Assembly: GCA_903934875.1 (NCBI GenBank)
Contig: CAIZPP010000044.1
Location: 1-62,021, forward strand
Direction of reading: 5' to 3'
DNA length: 62,021 nucleotides
DNA from: an uncultured Methylococcaceae bacterium
Lineage (GTDB): Bacteria; Pseudomonadota; Gammaproteobacteria; Methylococcales; Methylococcaceae
Shown here: piece after piece, positions 1-9,106 of the stretch
How the letters are laid out: every line of letters begins with the position of its first letter
How positions within the stretch are numbered: position 1 is the stretch's first letter
Made by a program: the position numbers and the translations under genes
The notes under the pieces: model-generated
Databases searched by the model: none
Told to the model about the DNA's origin: nothing
What the model saw: the letters and a program-made list of their open reading frames with translations, nothing else

Positions 1-144
1 TAACTGATGTTACGCAACCGTGTAGGCTGTAGCCCGGATGTTGTGGAGTGCGGCGACTCGTCGCCGCGTTTTGCCTCCAGCGGCGACGAGTCGCCGCACT
101 CCACAAGTTGCCATCCTCTAGCGATGACTGCGTAACATCAGTTA
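1..144. repeat. Inverted-repeat element with TAACTGATGTTAC ends (family D, copy 1) carrying a nested hairpin
   Basis: The ends TAACTGATGTTAC (1-13) and GTAACATCAGTTA (132-144) are exact reverse complements. Between them lies a strong hairpin with arms 42-67 and 80-105, rich in GCGGCGA/TCGCCGC. A second, shorter copy of the outer element is at 32123-32176 without the hairpin. The hairpin recurs inside a different element at 29932-29991, so it looks like an independent insertion. Confidence 0.75.
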
Positions 145-225
145 TGAACGGCCTGCTCACACTGTTTTGCTGGATAGGCAAGGAACTGCATGCTAACGTG
201 AGCGCTGCGTAAGCGTTCACCCCTG

Positions 226-321
226 CCTGAAATCCCCTCGCCCTGAGAGGGTTAGGGCACTCAATATCAGTGTATTATAATTGCCCTCACCCCCGGCCCC
301 TCTCCCGCAGGGCGAGGGGGG
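226..321. repeat. Imperfect inverted repeat, CCCTCGCCCT-type
   Basis: CCCCTCGCCCTGAGAGGGTTAGGG on the left faces CCCTCACCCCCGGCCCC...GGGCGAGGGG on the right. This is a dispersed palindrome style common in proteobacterial intergenic DNA. It lies just upstream of the response-regulator gene and could place that gene's promoter between 320 and 395. Confidence 0.5.
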
Positions 322-402
322 GAACGCTTACAGCGCTGCAAGACAGATATCTTGCGTCAACATAATTGACCAAACCGAACCAATAGAATATTAGGAGCAG
401 GT

Positions 403-1065
403 GTGCGCATATTGCTAGTTGAAGACGATACGATGATAGGCAAGAGTGTGCAACTCGGGCTGAAGCGGGAGGGACATGCCGTCGATTGGGTGCGCGACGG
501 GGTTGCTGCGGAACTTTCGCTTGCCAATGGCACCTATGAGTTCCTTCTGCTTGACTTGGGGCTTCCACGCAAATCGGGGTTGGAAATTTTGGCGGGTCTG
601 CGGGCCAAGAAAAATTCCATTCCCGTGTTGATTTTGACGGCTAGGGATGCCGTCGCCGACCGTGTCAAGGGCTTGGATGCGGGTGCGGACGATTATTTGA
701 TCAAACCCTTTGATTTGGACGAATTGAGCGCCCGCATCCGCGCACTGTCCCGCCGGCAAGGGGGCAGGGCCGCGCCATTGATTGAGCACGGCGAACTTAC
801 CGTCAACCCCGTCTCCCACGAGGTCAACTTGCGAGGCGTACCGATTACCCTGTCTGCGCGTGAATATGCCTTGCTGGCCGCTTTGTTGGAGCGACCGGGA
901 ATTCCATTGTCGCGCAGCCAGTTGGAAGAGAGCATTTACGGTTGGGGGGAGGAGGTGGAAAGCAACACAGTGGAGGTTTACATCCATTCCTTGCGGCGCA
1001 AGCTTGGCCAGGAATGGATTGTTAATGTGCGCGGCGTCGGTTATTTGATCCCCAAATTTAAGTGA
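403..1065 (+). CDS. OmpR/PhoB-family response regulator (QseB/PmrA-like)
   Basis: A 220-residue transcription factor controlled by phosphorylation. The receiver domain (about 1-115) shows the acidic pair in VEDD (residues 7-9), the phospho-acceptor D51 (LLLDLGLP), T79 (LILTAR) and K101 (LIKPF). A winged-helix DNA-binding domain follows (about 125-218), ending in the usual SLRRKL...VRGVGYLI. The start is GTG at 403, chosen because AGGAG sits at 393-397 just upstream and the N-terminus matches the family. It overlaps the kinase gene downstream by 4 bp, so the pair is translationally coupled. Family knowledge suggests QseB/PmrA-like regulators, but the signal and targets are unknown; no binding sites could be read from the sequence. 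Confidence 0.95.
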   Translation: MRILLVEDDTMIGKSVQLGLKREGHAVDWVRDGVAAELSLANGTYEFLLLDLGLPRKSGLEILAGLRAKKNSIPVLILTARDAVADRVKGLDAGADDYLIKPFDLDELSARIRALSRRQGGRAAPLIEHGELTVNPVSHEVNLRGVPITLSAREYALLAALLERPGIPLSRSQLEESIYGWGEEVESNTVEVYIHSLRRKLGQEWIVNVRGVGYLIPKFK

Positions 1066-2381
1066 AATCGATCCGCAGCCAATTGCTTGCCGCGCTGCTG
1101 GGGACTATTTCCCTAGGGCTGCTGCTAGGCGCGTTTGTCATTTACCGGTCCACGCTGGCGGAGGTTGATGATCTGTTTGATTACCAATTGCGCCAATTGG
1201 CGCTTTCCCTGCGCGACCAGGCCTTCCATAACGCCTTTGCCCCGGCGACGGGCGATGTGGCGGAGGATTTCGATTTCGTGATTCAAGTGTGGAGCCCGGA
1301 GGGTGTGCGCGTCTATTACTCGCATCCGCATAAGACTTTGCCGGGTTTGGTGCAGATTGGCTACAACACCATTCAGACACCAGAAGGAAACTGGCGGGTG
1401 TTCGCGGCGAAATTGAATTCACTGGTAATCCAAGTCGCCCAGCCGTTGAAGGTGCGCAACCAAATGGCACTACGTACAGCCATGCACTTGCTGATACCGC
1501 TGTTTGCGCTGTTGCCGGTGCTGTCTGTGTTGATTTGGATTCTAGTCAGCCGCGGGCTTGCCCCGTTGAACCGGCTCGCCAAGGCCGTCGCCACGCGCAG
1601 CCCCAAAGCATTGGAACCTCTGCCGGAACAGAAGTCGCCCGTGGAAGTTCTTCCCCTAGTGCGCTCCCTCAACGATTTGCTCGCCAGGCTGGCAGAGGCC
1701 CTGGCCGCGCAAAAAGCGTTCATCGCCGATGCCGCCCACGAATTGCGCACCCCCATCGCTGCGATGCAACTGCAAGCCCAACTGGTGGAACGTGCCGAAA
1801 CGGAGGAGGAGGCCAAGGTAGCGCTGGAAGATTTGCAAGCCGGCATCCACCGCGCCGGACATGCGGTCAGGCAATTGTTGACCTTGGCGCGGCAAGACCC
1901 CGACATGGCGGCCAAGCCCTTTGCTTCGGTCTCGCTTGCCGAATTGGCCAGAAGCGTGATTGGCGACCAAGTTGCCTTGGCCGGGGCCAAAGACATTGAT
2001 CTAGGGCTTGCCGCCGCTGACGAAAAGGCACTGGTGATGGGCGACACCGAAGGGTTGCGCATACTCCTTGCCAATCTGGTCGAGAATGCGGTTCGCTATA
2101 CGCCACCGGGTGGGCAAGTGGATGTATCGGTCCGCCGCCAAGAAGACGGCAGTGCTATCGTTGAGGTGGCCGATTCGGGGCCGGGCATAGCCATCAAGGA
2201 CCAGTCCCGCGTGTTTGACCGGTTTTACCGTGGTGAAGCGACGACGGAGCCAGGGACCGGCTTGGGTCTTGCCATCGTCAAAACTGTGGCCGACCGGCAT
2301 GGGGCCAAGGTCGAGTTGCAAAATGGCGAGACGGGGGGCTTGCGGGTTAGGGTGGTGTTTGCGGGGTTTGGAAGTGGGTAG
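1062..2381 (+). CDS. Two-component sensor histidine kinase
   Basis: A 439-residue inner-membrane kinase, partner of the regulator immediately upstream. Two membrane segments (about 8-28 and 143-164) bracket a periplasmic sensor of about 110 residues. A HAMP-like linker follows, then the H-box with H226 in DAAHELRTP, the N-box (LVENAVRYTPP, about 336-346) and G-boxes DSGPGIA and GTGLGLAI. The start is GTG in the GTGA overlap with the regulator. The QseC/PmrB-like architecture is family knowledge; the ligand is unknown. The C-terminus ends near the last beta strand of the ATPase domain, so it looks full length. Confidence 0.94.
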   Translation: MKSIRSQLLAALLGTISLGLLLGAFVIYRSTLAEVDDLFDYQLRQLALSLRDQAFHNAFAPATGDVAEDFDFVIQVWSPEGVRVYYSHPHKTLPGLVQIGYNTIQTPEGNWRVFAAKLNSLVIQVAQPLKVRNQMALRTAMHLLIPLFALLPVLSVLIWILVSRGLAPLNRLAKAVATRSPKALEPLPEQKSPVEVLPLVRSLNDLLARLAEALAAQKAFIADAAHELRTPIAAMQLQAQLVERAETEEEAKVALEDLQAGIHRAGHAVRQLLTLARQDPDMAAKPFASVSLAELARSVIGDQVALAGAKDIDLGLAAADEKALVMGDTEGLRILLANLVENAVRYTPPGGQVDVSVRRQEDGSAIVEVADSGPGIAIKDQSRVFDRFYRGEATTEPGTGLGLAIVKTVADRHGAKVELQNGETGGLRVRVVFAGFGSG

Positions 2382-2456
2382 TTGGTAAATTCTCGAGATG
2401 GAAGACTAAAGCGTTACCTGTTGCATGGGGTAAGTGAAGCTTAGTCTGCACTGGAG

Positions 2457-3167
2457 TCAAGGAACCGCATTTTTCTCTGGTTCCCACGCTCTGGGGAATT
2501 CATTCCCTCCATACTCCGCCAACTGCTCGCTGACCGCCCAGCGGATAGCCTTCGCCCGTCCGGCCCCTATGCCCGCAACGCCTTGCAGTGCAGGCTCGTC
2601 GGCGGTGAGGATGGCTGACACGCTGCCAAATTGTTCCAGCAGGCTGTGGGCGATTCCCGGGCCTATGCCGGGGAGGGATTGGAGTATCCGCATTTGGGTT
2701 TTGCGCTTGCCCCTTGGGCGTTTGCCGGCGAACAGCCTTGGTGCGGACTGCTCGGCGATGCGGTCAAACTGGATATCTGCATAGAGCATCAGCCGCGCGG
2801 TTTCTTGCGCGTCCGCAGCGCGTAGCAAGGGAATGCCGAGAAACAGCGTGAGGGTGATCAGCGCCCCTTGCAGAGCCTCCCGCCCGATTCCGCAGCTTGC
2901 CAAGTCGCGGGCGTTGCCTTCCAAGATGATCGCCTTGTGCAAGGGCGAGGCGGCGAGGCGGATGCCCTGCGCAAACAAGCGGCCATCTTTGAGTGATGCG
3001 GCGAAATCATGCATGGTTTTGCGCTCGAATAATAGCCTATCATCCAATAGATAGTCGCCCAACTCCAGGTGGCTTAGCGTGACTTCGACTCCGTCATGCT
3101 GCTTGAGCGCGTCGATGACCGAGGACGGCCTTTCGCGGTCATCGGCTAGGATATGGATGGGTGGCAT
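2457..3167 (-). CDS. ERCC4-domain nuclease with C-terminal helix-hairpin-helix (XPF/MUS81-like)
   Basis: A 236-residue DNA structure-specific nuclease candidate. The N-terminal ERCC4 fold shows the metal-binding signature spread over LADDRE (about 8-13), LGDY (about 36-39) and FERKT (about 47-51), as in archaeal Hef/XPF (GDxnERKxxxD). The C-terminus carries tandem helix-hairpin-helix motifs (LPGIGPGIA, about 166-174; VAGIGAGRA, about 200-208) that bind duplex DNA non-specifically. The XPF/MUS81 helicase-like part is absent, as in other bacterial stand-alone ERCC4 proteins. It converges with the kinase gene. The substrate is not known; branched DNA is an inference from the family. Confidence 0.85.
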   Translation of the reverse strand: MPPIHILADDRERPSSVIDALKQHDGVEVTLSHLELGDYLLDDRLLFERKTMHDFAASLKDGRLFAQGIRLAASPLHKAIILEGNARDLASCGIGREALQGALITLTLFLGIPLLRAADAQETARLMLYADIQFDRIAEQSAPRLFAGKRPRGKRKTQMRILQSLPGIGPGIAHSLLEQFGSVSAILTADEPALQGVAGIGAGRAKAIRWAVSEQLAEYGGNEFPRAWEPEKNAVP

Positions 3168-3179
3168 GGGCGGCTCCTA

Positions 3180-3297
3180 CAGCGTTTTCAACATCAGTGA
3201 GTTACTTGATAGTGGGTATGATAGCGTAGGTTATTCGGCTAACCTGAAGGGTTAATGGAATGTCTGTTTTAGGTATATTTTTAAGATGAAAACGCTG
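3180..3297 (+). repeat. 118-bp palindromic MITE-like element, type A (copy A1)
   Basis: Begins CAGCGTTTTCAACATC and ends GATGAAAACGCTG, near-perfect terminal inverted repeats, usually flanked by TA. The interior (GGTTATTCGG...) is itself palindromic, so a transcript or single strand would fold into one long hairpin. There is no coding capacity. Further conserved sequence (ACATAAAGATATTTCCATG) follows the right end and recurs after other copies. It lies 12 bp upstream of the nuclease start. Confidence 0.85.
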
Positions 3298-3385
3298 AAC
3301 ATAAAGATATTTCCATGCTTCACATACCCTTTTCAGAAATGTATGCCAATGGCGGCTAACTTAAGGCGGGACCCTCTCTCCAAAG

Positions 3386-3452
3386 GCTTAACCGTTCGCC
3401 CTGAGCTTGTCGAAGGGTGGACGGTTAAGCCGTGCATGGTTCGACAGGTTTT
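3386..3452. repeat. Dispersed palindrome GTTCGCCCTGAGCTTGTCGAAGG
   Basis: Contains CGCCCTGAGCTTGTCGAAGG followed by CATGGTTCGACAGG. The same sequence with the same layout recurs at 49439-49531. It is a repeat style widespread in proteobacteria, with no coding content. Confidence 0.6.
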
Positions 3453-3504
3453 TATTTACCGACAAAAGCGGCCTCTGCGCCACTACATCGCTAGGAGTTC
3501 CGGC

Positions 3505-4197
3505 TTATGCCCGCGCACAAGCCCACACGTCAATCCGCTGGACCCCCGCTTCGCGCAAAGCTTTCGCCAGTTCATTGACAGTCGCGCCGGTGGTGACCAC
3601 ATCGTCGAGTATCGCCACATGGCTAAACGGCAATGGTTTGGTGACAGCGAATGCTTTTTTTATATTGCGCCGCCGTTGCTCGGCTGTCAGCTCGGTCTGT
3701 GCTTGGGTGGCAACCAGTCGTGTGCAAATTCGATAGTCCAGCGGCAGTTCAAGGCGGTGCGCAAGCGTGCGGGCGATTTCCAGCGATTGGTTGTAGCCGC
3801 GTTGCCGGTAGCGGCTAGGATGCAGCGGCACGGGGATGATTACGCCGGGCTTGTCGTCTAGATTAGCCAGTCTGTCGGCCAGCATGTCTCCTAGCAAGCG
3901 TGCGCAGGCATAACGGGAGTGGAATTTAAGCGCATGGATCAGGTGGCGCACCGGCTCTTCGTAACGGAACAGGGCCAGGCTGCTGTCGTATGCGGGGGGG
4001 TGTTTTTGGCAGTTGCCGCAGGGTATGCCAGTCGCAACAGGCAGCGGCAGGGCGCATCGCGGGCAGGCCGGAAAGTTGATGGGCAATGATTCGGCGCAGG
4101 CTGCGCACAGGTCGCGCCTTTCGGTTCCCGCATCCCCACACAATAGACAGGTGGGCGGGAACAGCCAATCCTGTATAATGTCTAGCCAGTTGTTCAT
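3505..4197 (-). CDS. comF: ComF-family phosphoribosyltransferase-like protein
   Basis: 230 residues. The N-terminal third has four CxxC pairs (CLLC, CAAC, CPRC, CGNC, roughly residues 18-82), probably a zinc-binding double finger. The remainder is a phosphoribosyltransferase fold, with IPVPLHPSRYRQRGYNQS in the middle and the PRPP-binding loop ILDDVVTTGAT near 193-203. ComF proteins are cytoplasmic and needed for DNA uptake in naturally competent bacteria; the biochemical step is not settled. It is transcribed divergently from bioB, a neighbourhood common in gammaproteobacteria, which supports the assignment. Confidence 0.93.
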   Translation of the reverse strand: MNNWLDIIQDWLFPPTCLLCGDAGTERRDLCAACAESLPINFPACPRCALPLPVATGIPCGNCQKHPPAYDSSLALFRYEEPVRHLIHALKFHSRYACARLLGDMLADRLANLDDKPGVIIPVPLHPSRYRQRGYNQSLEIARTLAHRLELPLDYRICTRLVATQAQTELTAEQRRRNIKKAFAVTKPLPFSHVAILDDVVTTGATVNELAKALREAGVQRIDVWACARA

Positions 4198-4296
4198 AAT
4201 TTATCTGCTTCGATGTTGACAGCTTGCCTGAAGAAAAATCCTTCATGCAATCTCATGCAAATGAAGTGAATAGAATCCCTACGGAATATCAAGCCC

Positions 4297-5310
4297 ATGC
4301 TAGCAGAATCAAGCCCCAATTTGTGCGGGAAAAAATATATTGAAGATGGCTTGCGCCATGACTGGAGTTTGCAGGAGGTGCTGTCCCTGTTTAAGCTGCC
4401 GTTCAGCGACTTGCTGTACCAAGCCCAAACGGTGCATCGATCACACTTCGACCCCAATGAAGTGCAGATTAGCAGTTTGCTGAGCATCAAGACTGGGGCG
4501 TGTTCGGAGGATTGCGGCTATTGCCCGCAAAGCGCCCATTACCAAACCGGTTTGGGACGCGAGGAACTGATCCCTTTGCAGGAAGTATTGCAGGCGGCCC
4601 GCCGGGCCAAGCAACAAGGCGCTGCACGCTTCTGCATGGGAGCGGCTTGGCGCAGTCCAGCCGACCACGATATCGAGCGGATAGTGGCGATGATAGAGGG
4701 GGTGCGCTCGTTGGGGATGGAAACCTGCGTGACGCTAGGCATGTTGACCGACAGCCAGACGCAGCGCTTGAAGCAGGCCGGTTTGGATTACTACAACCAC
4801 AATCTCGATACCTCACAAGAATATTATGCGGAGATTATCAGCACGCGCACCTATCAGGACCGCTTGGATACCTTGCAACGGGTGCGGGAGGCCGGGATCA
4901 ACGTCTGTTGCGGTGGCATCATCGGCATGGGGGAGAGCGCTCAAGACCGCGCCAATTTATTGATTGAACTGGCTAACCTGCCGCAGCACCCGGAAAGCGT
5001 GCCGATCAATCTGCTGGTTCGCGTGGAAGGCACACCCCTAGCCCAAACCGCCACGCTCGATCCTCTGGTGTTTGTCCGCACGATTGCCGTTGCCCGCATC
5101 CTGATGCCTAAATCGCGGGTGCGGCTGTCTGCCGGACGCACGGAAATGAGCGATGAAATGCAGGCTTTATGCTTTCTGGCCGGTGCCAATTCCATTTTTT
5201 ATGGCATAAAACTGTTGACGACGGATAATCCCTTGGCCGATAGTGACCGGCAGTTATTCCAGCGTTTGGGCCTGCGCATGGGGGGTAAAGAGGAAGCCCA
5301 TCACGCATGA
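4297..5310 (+). CDS. bioB: Biotin synthase
   Basis: 337 residues, a radical-SAM enzyme that inserts sulfur into dethiobiotin, the last step of biotin synthesis. The SAM-binding 4Fe-4S cysteines are C69, C73 and C76 ([13 protein letters not shown]). The conserved stretches [30 protein letters not shown] and FYGIKLLTT follow in the usual order. Relative to the E. coli enzyme the N-terminus is about 15 residues longer, so translation may start later than the ATG used here; no strong ribosome site decides it. The last bases ATGA overlap the bioF start. Confidence 0.97.
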   Translation: MLAESSPNLCGKKYIEDGLRHDWSLQEVLSLFKLPFSDLLYQAQTVHRSHFDPNEVQISSLLSIKTGACSEDCGYCPQSAHYQTGLGREELIPLQEVLQAARRAKQQGAARFCMGAAWRSPADHDIERIVAMIEGVRSLGMETCVTLGMLTDSQTQRLKQAGLDYYNHNLDTSQEYYAEIISTRTYQDRLDTLQRVREAGINVCCGGIIGMGESAQDRANLLIELANLPQHPESVPINLLVRVEGTPLAQTATLDPLVFVRTIAVARILMPKSRVRLSAGRTEMSDEMQALCFLAGANSIFYGIKLLTTDNPLADSDRQLFQRLGLRMGGKEEAHHA

Positions 5311-6467
5311 GGCTCGACTGGCTTGCCGAGCGTTTGGCCGAGATTGAAGCGCTAGGGCTTTACCGCCGCCGCCGCGTCGTGGAAAGAATACACGGGGCGC
5401 AGGCGCTTGTGGAGGGTCGCCCCGTGCTGAATTTTTGTTCCAATGATTATTTGGGGCTTGCCGACCACCCCGATGTGGTGGCGGCGTTCCGGCGTGGAGC
5501 GGATATGTACGGTGTGGGCAGCGGGGCATCCCATTGGGTGACGGGGCATAGCCCGCCACATCACGCCCTAGAAGAAGAACTGGCGGATTTCACCGGGCGG
5601 GAACGGGCTTTGCTGTTTTCCACCGGCTATATGGCAAACCTGGGTGTCATCGCGGCATTGGCCGGGCGCGGCGACTGGGTGTTCGAGGATAGGTTGAACC
5701 ATGCGTCCTTGCTGGATGGGGGCTTGCTTTCTGGGGCCAGACTGAAACGCTATGCCCATGCCGACGCAGAAGCCCTGCGGAGCTTATTGGCCGAATGCCC
5801 GGCGGCAGTAAAGCTGATTGCCAGTGACGGGGTTTTCAGCATGGACGGCGATCTTGCTCCCTTGCCCGAACTGTCCAAGCTGGCAAGCCAGACGAACGCT
5901 AGTCTGATGATCGATGATGCCCACGGCTTGGGCGTGGTGGGGCCAACCGGGCGCGGCGTGGTGGAGCATTTCGGGCTGGGGGTGGCTGACGTTCCCGTGC
6001 TGGTGGGTACGCTGGGCAAGGCTTTCGGCACGTTTGGCGCTTTCGTTGCCGGTAGCGAAGACTTGATCGAATATCTCATCCAGACCTGCCGTCCCGCCAT
6101 TTACACTACGGCCTTGCCTCCGGCAGTGGCCGAGGCGACACGCGCCAGCCTGCGTTTGCTGATAGCGGAAACGTGGCGGCGGGACAAGCTACGCTTGTTG
6201 ATTAAACGCTTCCGCTTGGGCGCGGCACAGCTTAGGCTTAATCTATTGGCTTCAGACACACCGATCCAACCCATTTTGGTTGGCGATAACCATGCAGCCG
6301 TGCAAGCCAGCCAAAGCCTGCTTGCTGCGGGGTTTCTGGTTTCCGCCATCCGTCCGCCAACCGTGCCGGAGGGTACCGCCCGCTTGCGCATAACCCTTTC
6401 CGCCGCCCATCAGGAAAGCGATGTGGAGCGTTTGTTGGAGGCTTTGGCGGGGTTGAATTTTGATTAG
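5307..6467 (+). CDS. bioF: 8-amino-7-oxononanoate synthase
   Basis: 386 residues, a PLP enzyme that condenses pimeloyl-ACP with L-alanine to give KAPA. The PLP lysine is K238 in GTLGKAFG, preceded by the PLP-contacting DDAHGLGV (about 203-210). [10 protein letters not shown] near residue 42 is the family N-terminal signature. Length is typical. It starts inside the bioB stop (ATGA), so expression is coupled to bioB. Its stop codon lies only 3 bp before a MITE-like element, where the operon is interrupted: bioH, which often follows, is 6.6 kb away. Confidence 0.97.
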   Translation: MRLDWLAERLAEIEALGLYRRRRVVERIHGAQALVEGRPVLNFCSNDYLGLADHPDVVAAFRRGADMYGVGSGASHWVTGHSPPHHALEEELADFTGRERALLFSTGYMANLGVIAALAGRGDWVFEDRLNHASLLDGGLLSGARLKRYAHADAEALRSLLAECPAAVKLIASDGVFSMDGDLAPLPELSKLASQTNASLMIDDAHGLGVVGPTGRGVVEHFGLGVADVPVLVGTLGKAFGTFGAFVAGSEDLIEYLIQTCRPAIYTTALPPAVAEATRASLRLLIAETWRRDKLRLLIKRFRLGAAQLRLNLLASDTPIQPILVGDNHAAVQASQSLLAAGFLVSAIRPPTVPEGTARLRITLSAAHQESDVERLLEALAGLNFD

Positions 6468-6470
6468 CGA

Positions 6471-6588
6471 CAGCATTTTTAATATCAAAGAGTTACTATT
6501 AGGTTATATCATTTTGGAAGGCACATACACACACGATGGTTTGATTGAGTGTCCTTTATTATTATTTTTTGTTAAGATAAAAATGCTG
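6471..6588 (+). repeat. 118-bp MITE-like element, type B (copy B1)
   Basis: Ends CAGCATTTTTAATATCAAAGAG and GATAAAAATGCTG. The same length and outer ends as type A, but a different core (GGTTATATCATTTT...GGTTTGATTGAG). It starts 3 bp after the bioF stop codon. The tail ACATAAATACAAACCGGGACTCCT is shared with other type B copies. Confidence 0.85.
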
Positions 6589-6641
6589 TACATAAATACA
6601 AACCGGGACTCCTTGCGATGTATTAACACACATACCATCCA

Positions 6642-6798
6642 GATTAGGAAGATGTTTCAGCAAAATCCAGAACGCCATCGTTCCGGTATGAATCGCCAGA
6701 ACCTAGGCTCCATGTATGGCGGGGCTTTAGGCATTCCTGCTATCTGGATTCAGTCGGTCCATGCCGGAATCGGAATAGATTGAAGAATCTTCCTAATC
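6642..6798. repeat. 157-bp segment bounded by a perfect 12-bp inverted repeat
   Basis: GATTAGGAAGAT (6642-6653) and ATCTTCCTAATC (6787-6798) are exact reverse complements. The enclosed DNA has no convincing ORF. It sits between two MITE-like elements (6471-6588 and 6847-6964) and may be a remnant of a further small element. I saw no second copy in the window. Confidence 0.5.
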
Positions 6799-6846
6799 AG
6801 GTGCATTTATGAAGTGGTATGTGAAGCATTGGGATGTCTTTATGTA

Positions 6847-6964
6847 CAGCATTTTCATCTTAAAAATATACATAAAACAGACATTCCGTTAACCCTTCAG
6901 GTTAACCGAATAACCTGCTCTTAAATACCCACTATCAAGTAACTATTTGATGTTGAAAACGCTG
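6847..6964 (-). repeat. 118-bp MITE-like element, type A, reversed (copy A2)
   Basis: Reverse orientation of type A: begins CAGCATTTTCATCTT and ends TTGATGTTGAAAACGCTG. The upstream flank (GTATGTGAAGCATTGGGATGTCTTTATG) is the family's conserved tail. Its right end contains an ATG that opens the reading frame of the next gene. Confidence 0.85.
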
Positions 6965-6973
6965 TATAAATGC

Positions 6974-7945
6974 ATGAATAACAACAAGATAAAATATTTT
7001 AATAAATATTTATCAACGCTTGCCTTAATATTCTTTTTTATAGTATTACCACTGAACGCAGAAGCACGAGGAAGCAATGTTGATAATATCAGCAGTTCAA
7101 ATAATTATTCGGTGAACAAATTGGATTTCACTCTGCCTTTTCATCTGATTGATGGATACATTTTTATAGATGGTCAGGTTAACAAAAAGAAAGGTAAATT
7201 CATGTTTGATACAGCGGCAAGTTTTGCTTTTTTTCTCAATAATCATTTTATTCCTTTAGCCAAAGATAATTATCTGTCAAAGGGTTATACTGGTTCTGGG
7301 CAATTATTGGTTTTGCATACTCAAAATCAGCCTGTGTCTGTCAATTTAACGGAACAAATAAAGTTTGCTAAGCTAAAGTCACTGCCGCATAGCAACTTCA
7401 ATTTTATTGAAAATGCTGTTGTGAAAAGTTTTTTAGGAATAACGGGTCATGCTTTTAATAAAGATTATTTATTCATCATCAATTACGATGACCAAACTAT
7501 AGAGTTTCATTCACTCAAACAGAATGATAAATCCCTGAGTCATTATATAGACAATAATAGAATCATTGCCATATTGCCTTTTATTGCTAAAGACGATGGC
7601 AGAAAACCTGAGCTTGAATTTTTAATTGGCACTCAAAAAGTGACTGGTATATTTGATACAGGCAATCCGGGTAGTTTAACGCTAACTCAAGATATGAAAA
7701 CCCGATTGGAAAATGAGGGGTATTTGAGTGTGGAAAAAAAGGATTATAGTTATGGAAGATATGAACCTCATTTGTCCTGTACCTTGAGGAAATTAATGTT
7801 TAATGGTCATGCTTTGAATGATATTCACAATATTCAGTTAAGAATTGGCAATAAGAACGAATTATGGTTGGGATACCAGTTTTTGAAAAGTTATATCAGC
7901 GTATGGGATTATAAAAACAAAATAATTACCTTATTGGAGCGATGA
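6974..7945 (+). CDS. Secreted retropepsin-like aspartyl protease family protein
   Basis: 323 residues from the chosen ATG. Another ATG in the same frame at 6947 lies inside the MITE-like repeat, and neither has a clear ribosome site. I prefer 6974 because it gives a normal signal peptide (basic MNNNKIKYFNK, then a hydrophobic run, then a cut near LNAEA). Two lobes follow, each with an aspartyl-protease-type motif: FDTAAS in the first and canonical FDTGNPG in the second, as in clan AA bacterial proteins. The first motif lacks the usual glycine, so activity is uncertain. The gene is markedly AT-rich compared with the bio genes around it, a sign of transfer. Likely envelope-located; substrate unknown. 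Confidence 0.75.
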   Translation: MNNNKIKYFNKYLSTLALIFFFIVLPLNAEARGSNVDNISSSNNYSVNKLDFTLPFHLIDGYIFIDGQVNKKKGKFMFDTAASFAFFLNNHFIPLAKDNYLSKGYTGSGQLLVLHTQNQPVSVNLTEQIKFAKLKSLPHSNFNFIENAVVKSFLGITGHAFNKDYLFIINYDDQTIEFHSLKQNDKSLSHYIDNNRIIAILPFIAKDDGRKPELEFLIGTQKVTGIFDTGNPGSLTLTQDMKTRLENEGYLSVEKKDYSYGRYEPHLSCTLRKLMFNGHALNDIHNIQLRIGNKNELWLGYQFLKSYISVWDYKNKIITLLER

Positions 7946-7963
7946 GTTTTTTAAGCATTTCTA

Positions 7964-8080
7964 CAGCGTTTTCAACATCAGAGAGTTACTTTTAGGTTAT
8001 ATCATTTTGCAAGGCACATACTCACAAGATGGTTTAATTGAGGTTCCTTTATTATTATCCTTTGTAAGATAAAAATGCTG
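7964..8080 (+). repeat. 117-bp MITE-like element, type B (copy B2)
   Basis: Begins CAGCGTTTTCAACATCAGAG and ends GATAAAAATGCTG. The core matches B1 and B3. The ATG of ATGCTG at its right end is the first in-frame start of the next gene. The conserved tail of this family continues into that reading frame. Confidence 0.85.
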
Positions 8081-9103
8081 TACATGAAGACAAAAATCGT
8101 GACTCCTAAGGAGGTAGTGGCACATAGGCCGTTTTTTGTCGAACAACAAAAAGACGTTGCTAGAACTACGGCTTACGCCTATTGTACCTTGCCACGTTTT
8201 GTTTGGTTCTTCTCCAGCTTGGCCGGATTTTTTGCTATTCTTGCTGTTGCACAGGCGCAAGACCTGGAACCTAGAGCCTATGCCAATACCCCGGTCGGAC
8301 TCAATTTTTTGATTGTAGGCTACAGCTACTCGCAAGGTGGCTTATCCACCGATCCTTCGATTCCGTTGCAGAACGCCAAACTGCAAACCAACAGTTCGGT
8401 GTTTGCCTATGCCCGTTCTCTGGATGTGTTCGGACTCTCAGGAAAGTTCGATGTGATTCAGCCTACCTCTTGGTTAGCGGGCAGCGCTACGCTCGCAGGG
8501 CAGTCAGTGGATCGCACGACATCAGGGTTCGGTGACCCGAGATTCCGCTTCTCCGTCAACCTCTACGGTGCCCCAGCGCTGTCTCTGGACGAATTCAAGG
8601 ACTATCAGCAGGATATCATCATCGGTGCCAGTGTGCAGGTGACGGCACCCGGCGGCGAATATACACCTTCAAAACTGGTCAACATCGGCAGCAACCGTTG
8701 GTCCGTCAAGCCTGAGCTGGGAATCTCCAAGCGATTCGGGGATTTGACCTTGGAACTCAGTGCCGACGCAACTTTCTACACCGATAATAACGAGTTTCTC
8801 GGCACCCATACCCGTTCCCAAGACCCTATCTATGCGCTGCAAAGCCATATCATCTATAGTTTACCTTATGGCATTTGGGCTGCGTTGGACGGTACTTTCT
8901 ATGCAGGCGGGGATACTACCATTGATGGCAAAAAGAGTAATGACATGCAGGAGAATACTCGCATCGGTGCCACGCTGGCGTTACCATTAAGCCGGAATTA
9001 TTCAACCAAGCTGTATTGGAGCACCGGTGTGGTGACCCGCTTCGGAACCAGTTTTGATACCGTTGGCATTCTTTTCCAGTACCGCTTTGGAGGGGGGATT
9101 TGA
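8075..9103 (+). CDS. Predicted outer-membrane beta-barrel protein (MetA-pathway/phenol-degradation transporter-like)
   Basis: 342 residues as opened by the ATG at 8075. The first 20 or so codons are repeat-derived: the same DNA follows other type B elements. The natural start could therefore be later, for example TTG at 8189, which leads straight into a hydrophobic signal (FFSSLAGFFAILAVAQAQD). The mature part has alternating amphipathic strands, motifs such as SGFGDPRFRFSVNLYG, and a C-terminal VGILFQYRFGGGI-type barrel end. This resembles the family annotated as MetA-pathway of phenol degradation (PF13557). The role is unknown; transport of a hydrophobic compound is a family-based guess. 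Confidence 0.7.
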   Translation: MLYMKTKIVTPKEVVAHRPFFVEQQKDVARTTAYAYCTLPRFVWFFSSLAGFFAILAVAQAQDLEPRAYANTPVGLNFLIVGYSYSQGGLSTDPSIPLQNAKLQTNSSVFAYARSLDVFGLSGKFDVIQPTSWLAGSATLAGQSVDRTTSGFGDPRFRFSVNLYGAPALSLDEFKDYQQDIIIGASVQVTAPGGEYTPSKLVNIGSNRWSVKPELGISKRFGDLTLELSADATFYTDNNEFLGTHTRSQDPIYALQSHIIYSLPYGIWAALDGTFYAGGDTTIDGKKSNDMQENTRIGATLALPLSRNYSTKLYWSTGVVTRFGTSFDTVGILFQYRFGGGI

Positions 9104-9106
9104 TTA

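Noticed and set aside
287-568. 93-residue open frame on the minus strand before the response regulator
   Set aside because: Repeat-derived and antisense to the regulator start; no recognisable protein.
3286-3861. 191-residue open frame on the plus strand
   Set aside because: It runs through a MITE tail and a dispersed repeat and then antisense to comF; no domain is readable.
4174-4179. TATAAT upstream of bioB
   Set aside because: It lies inside the comF 5' end with no -35 at the right distance; the nearby TTGACA (4216) has no matching -10.
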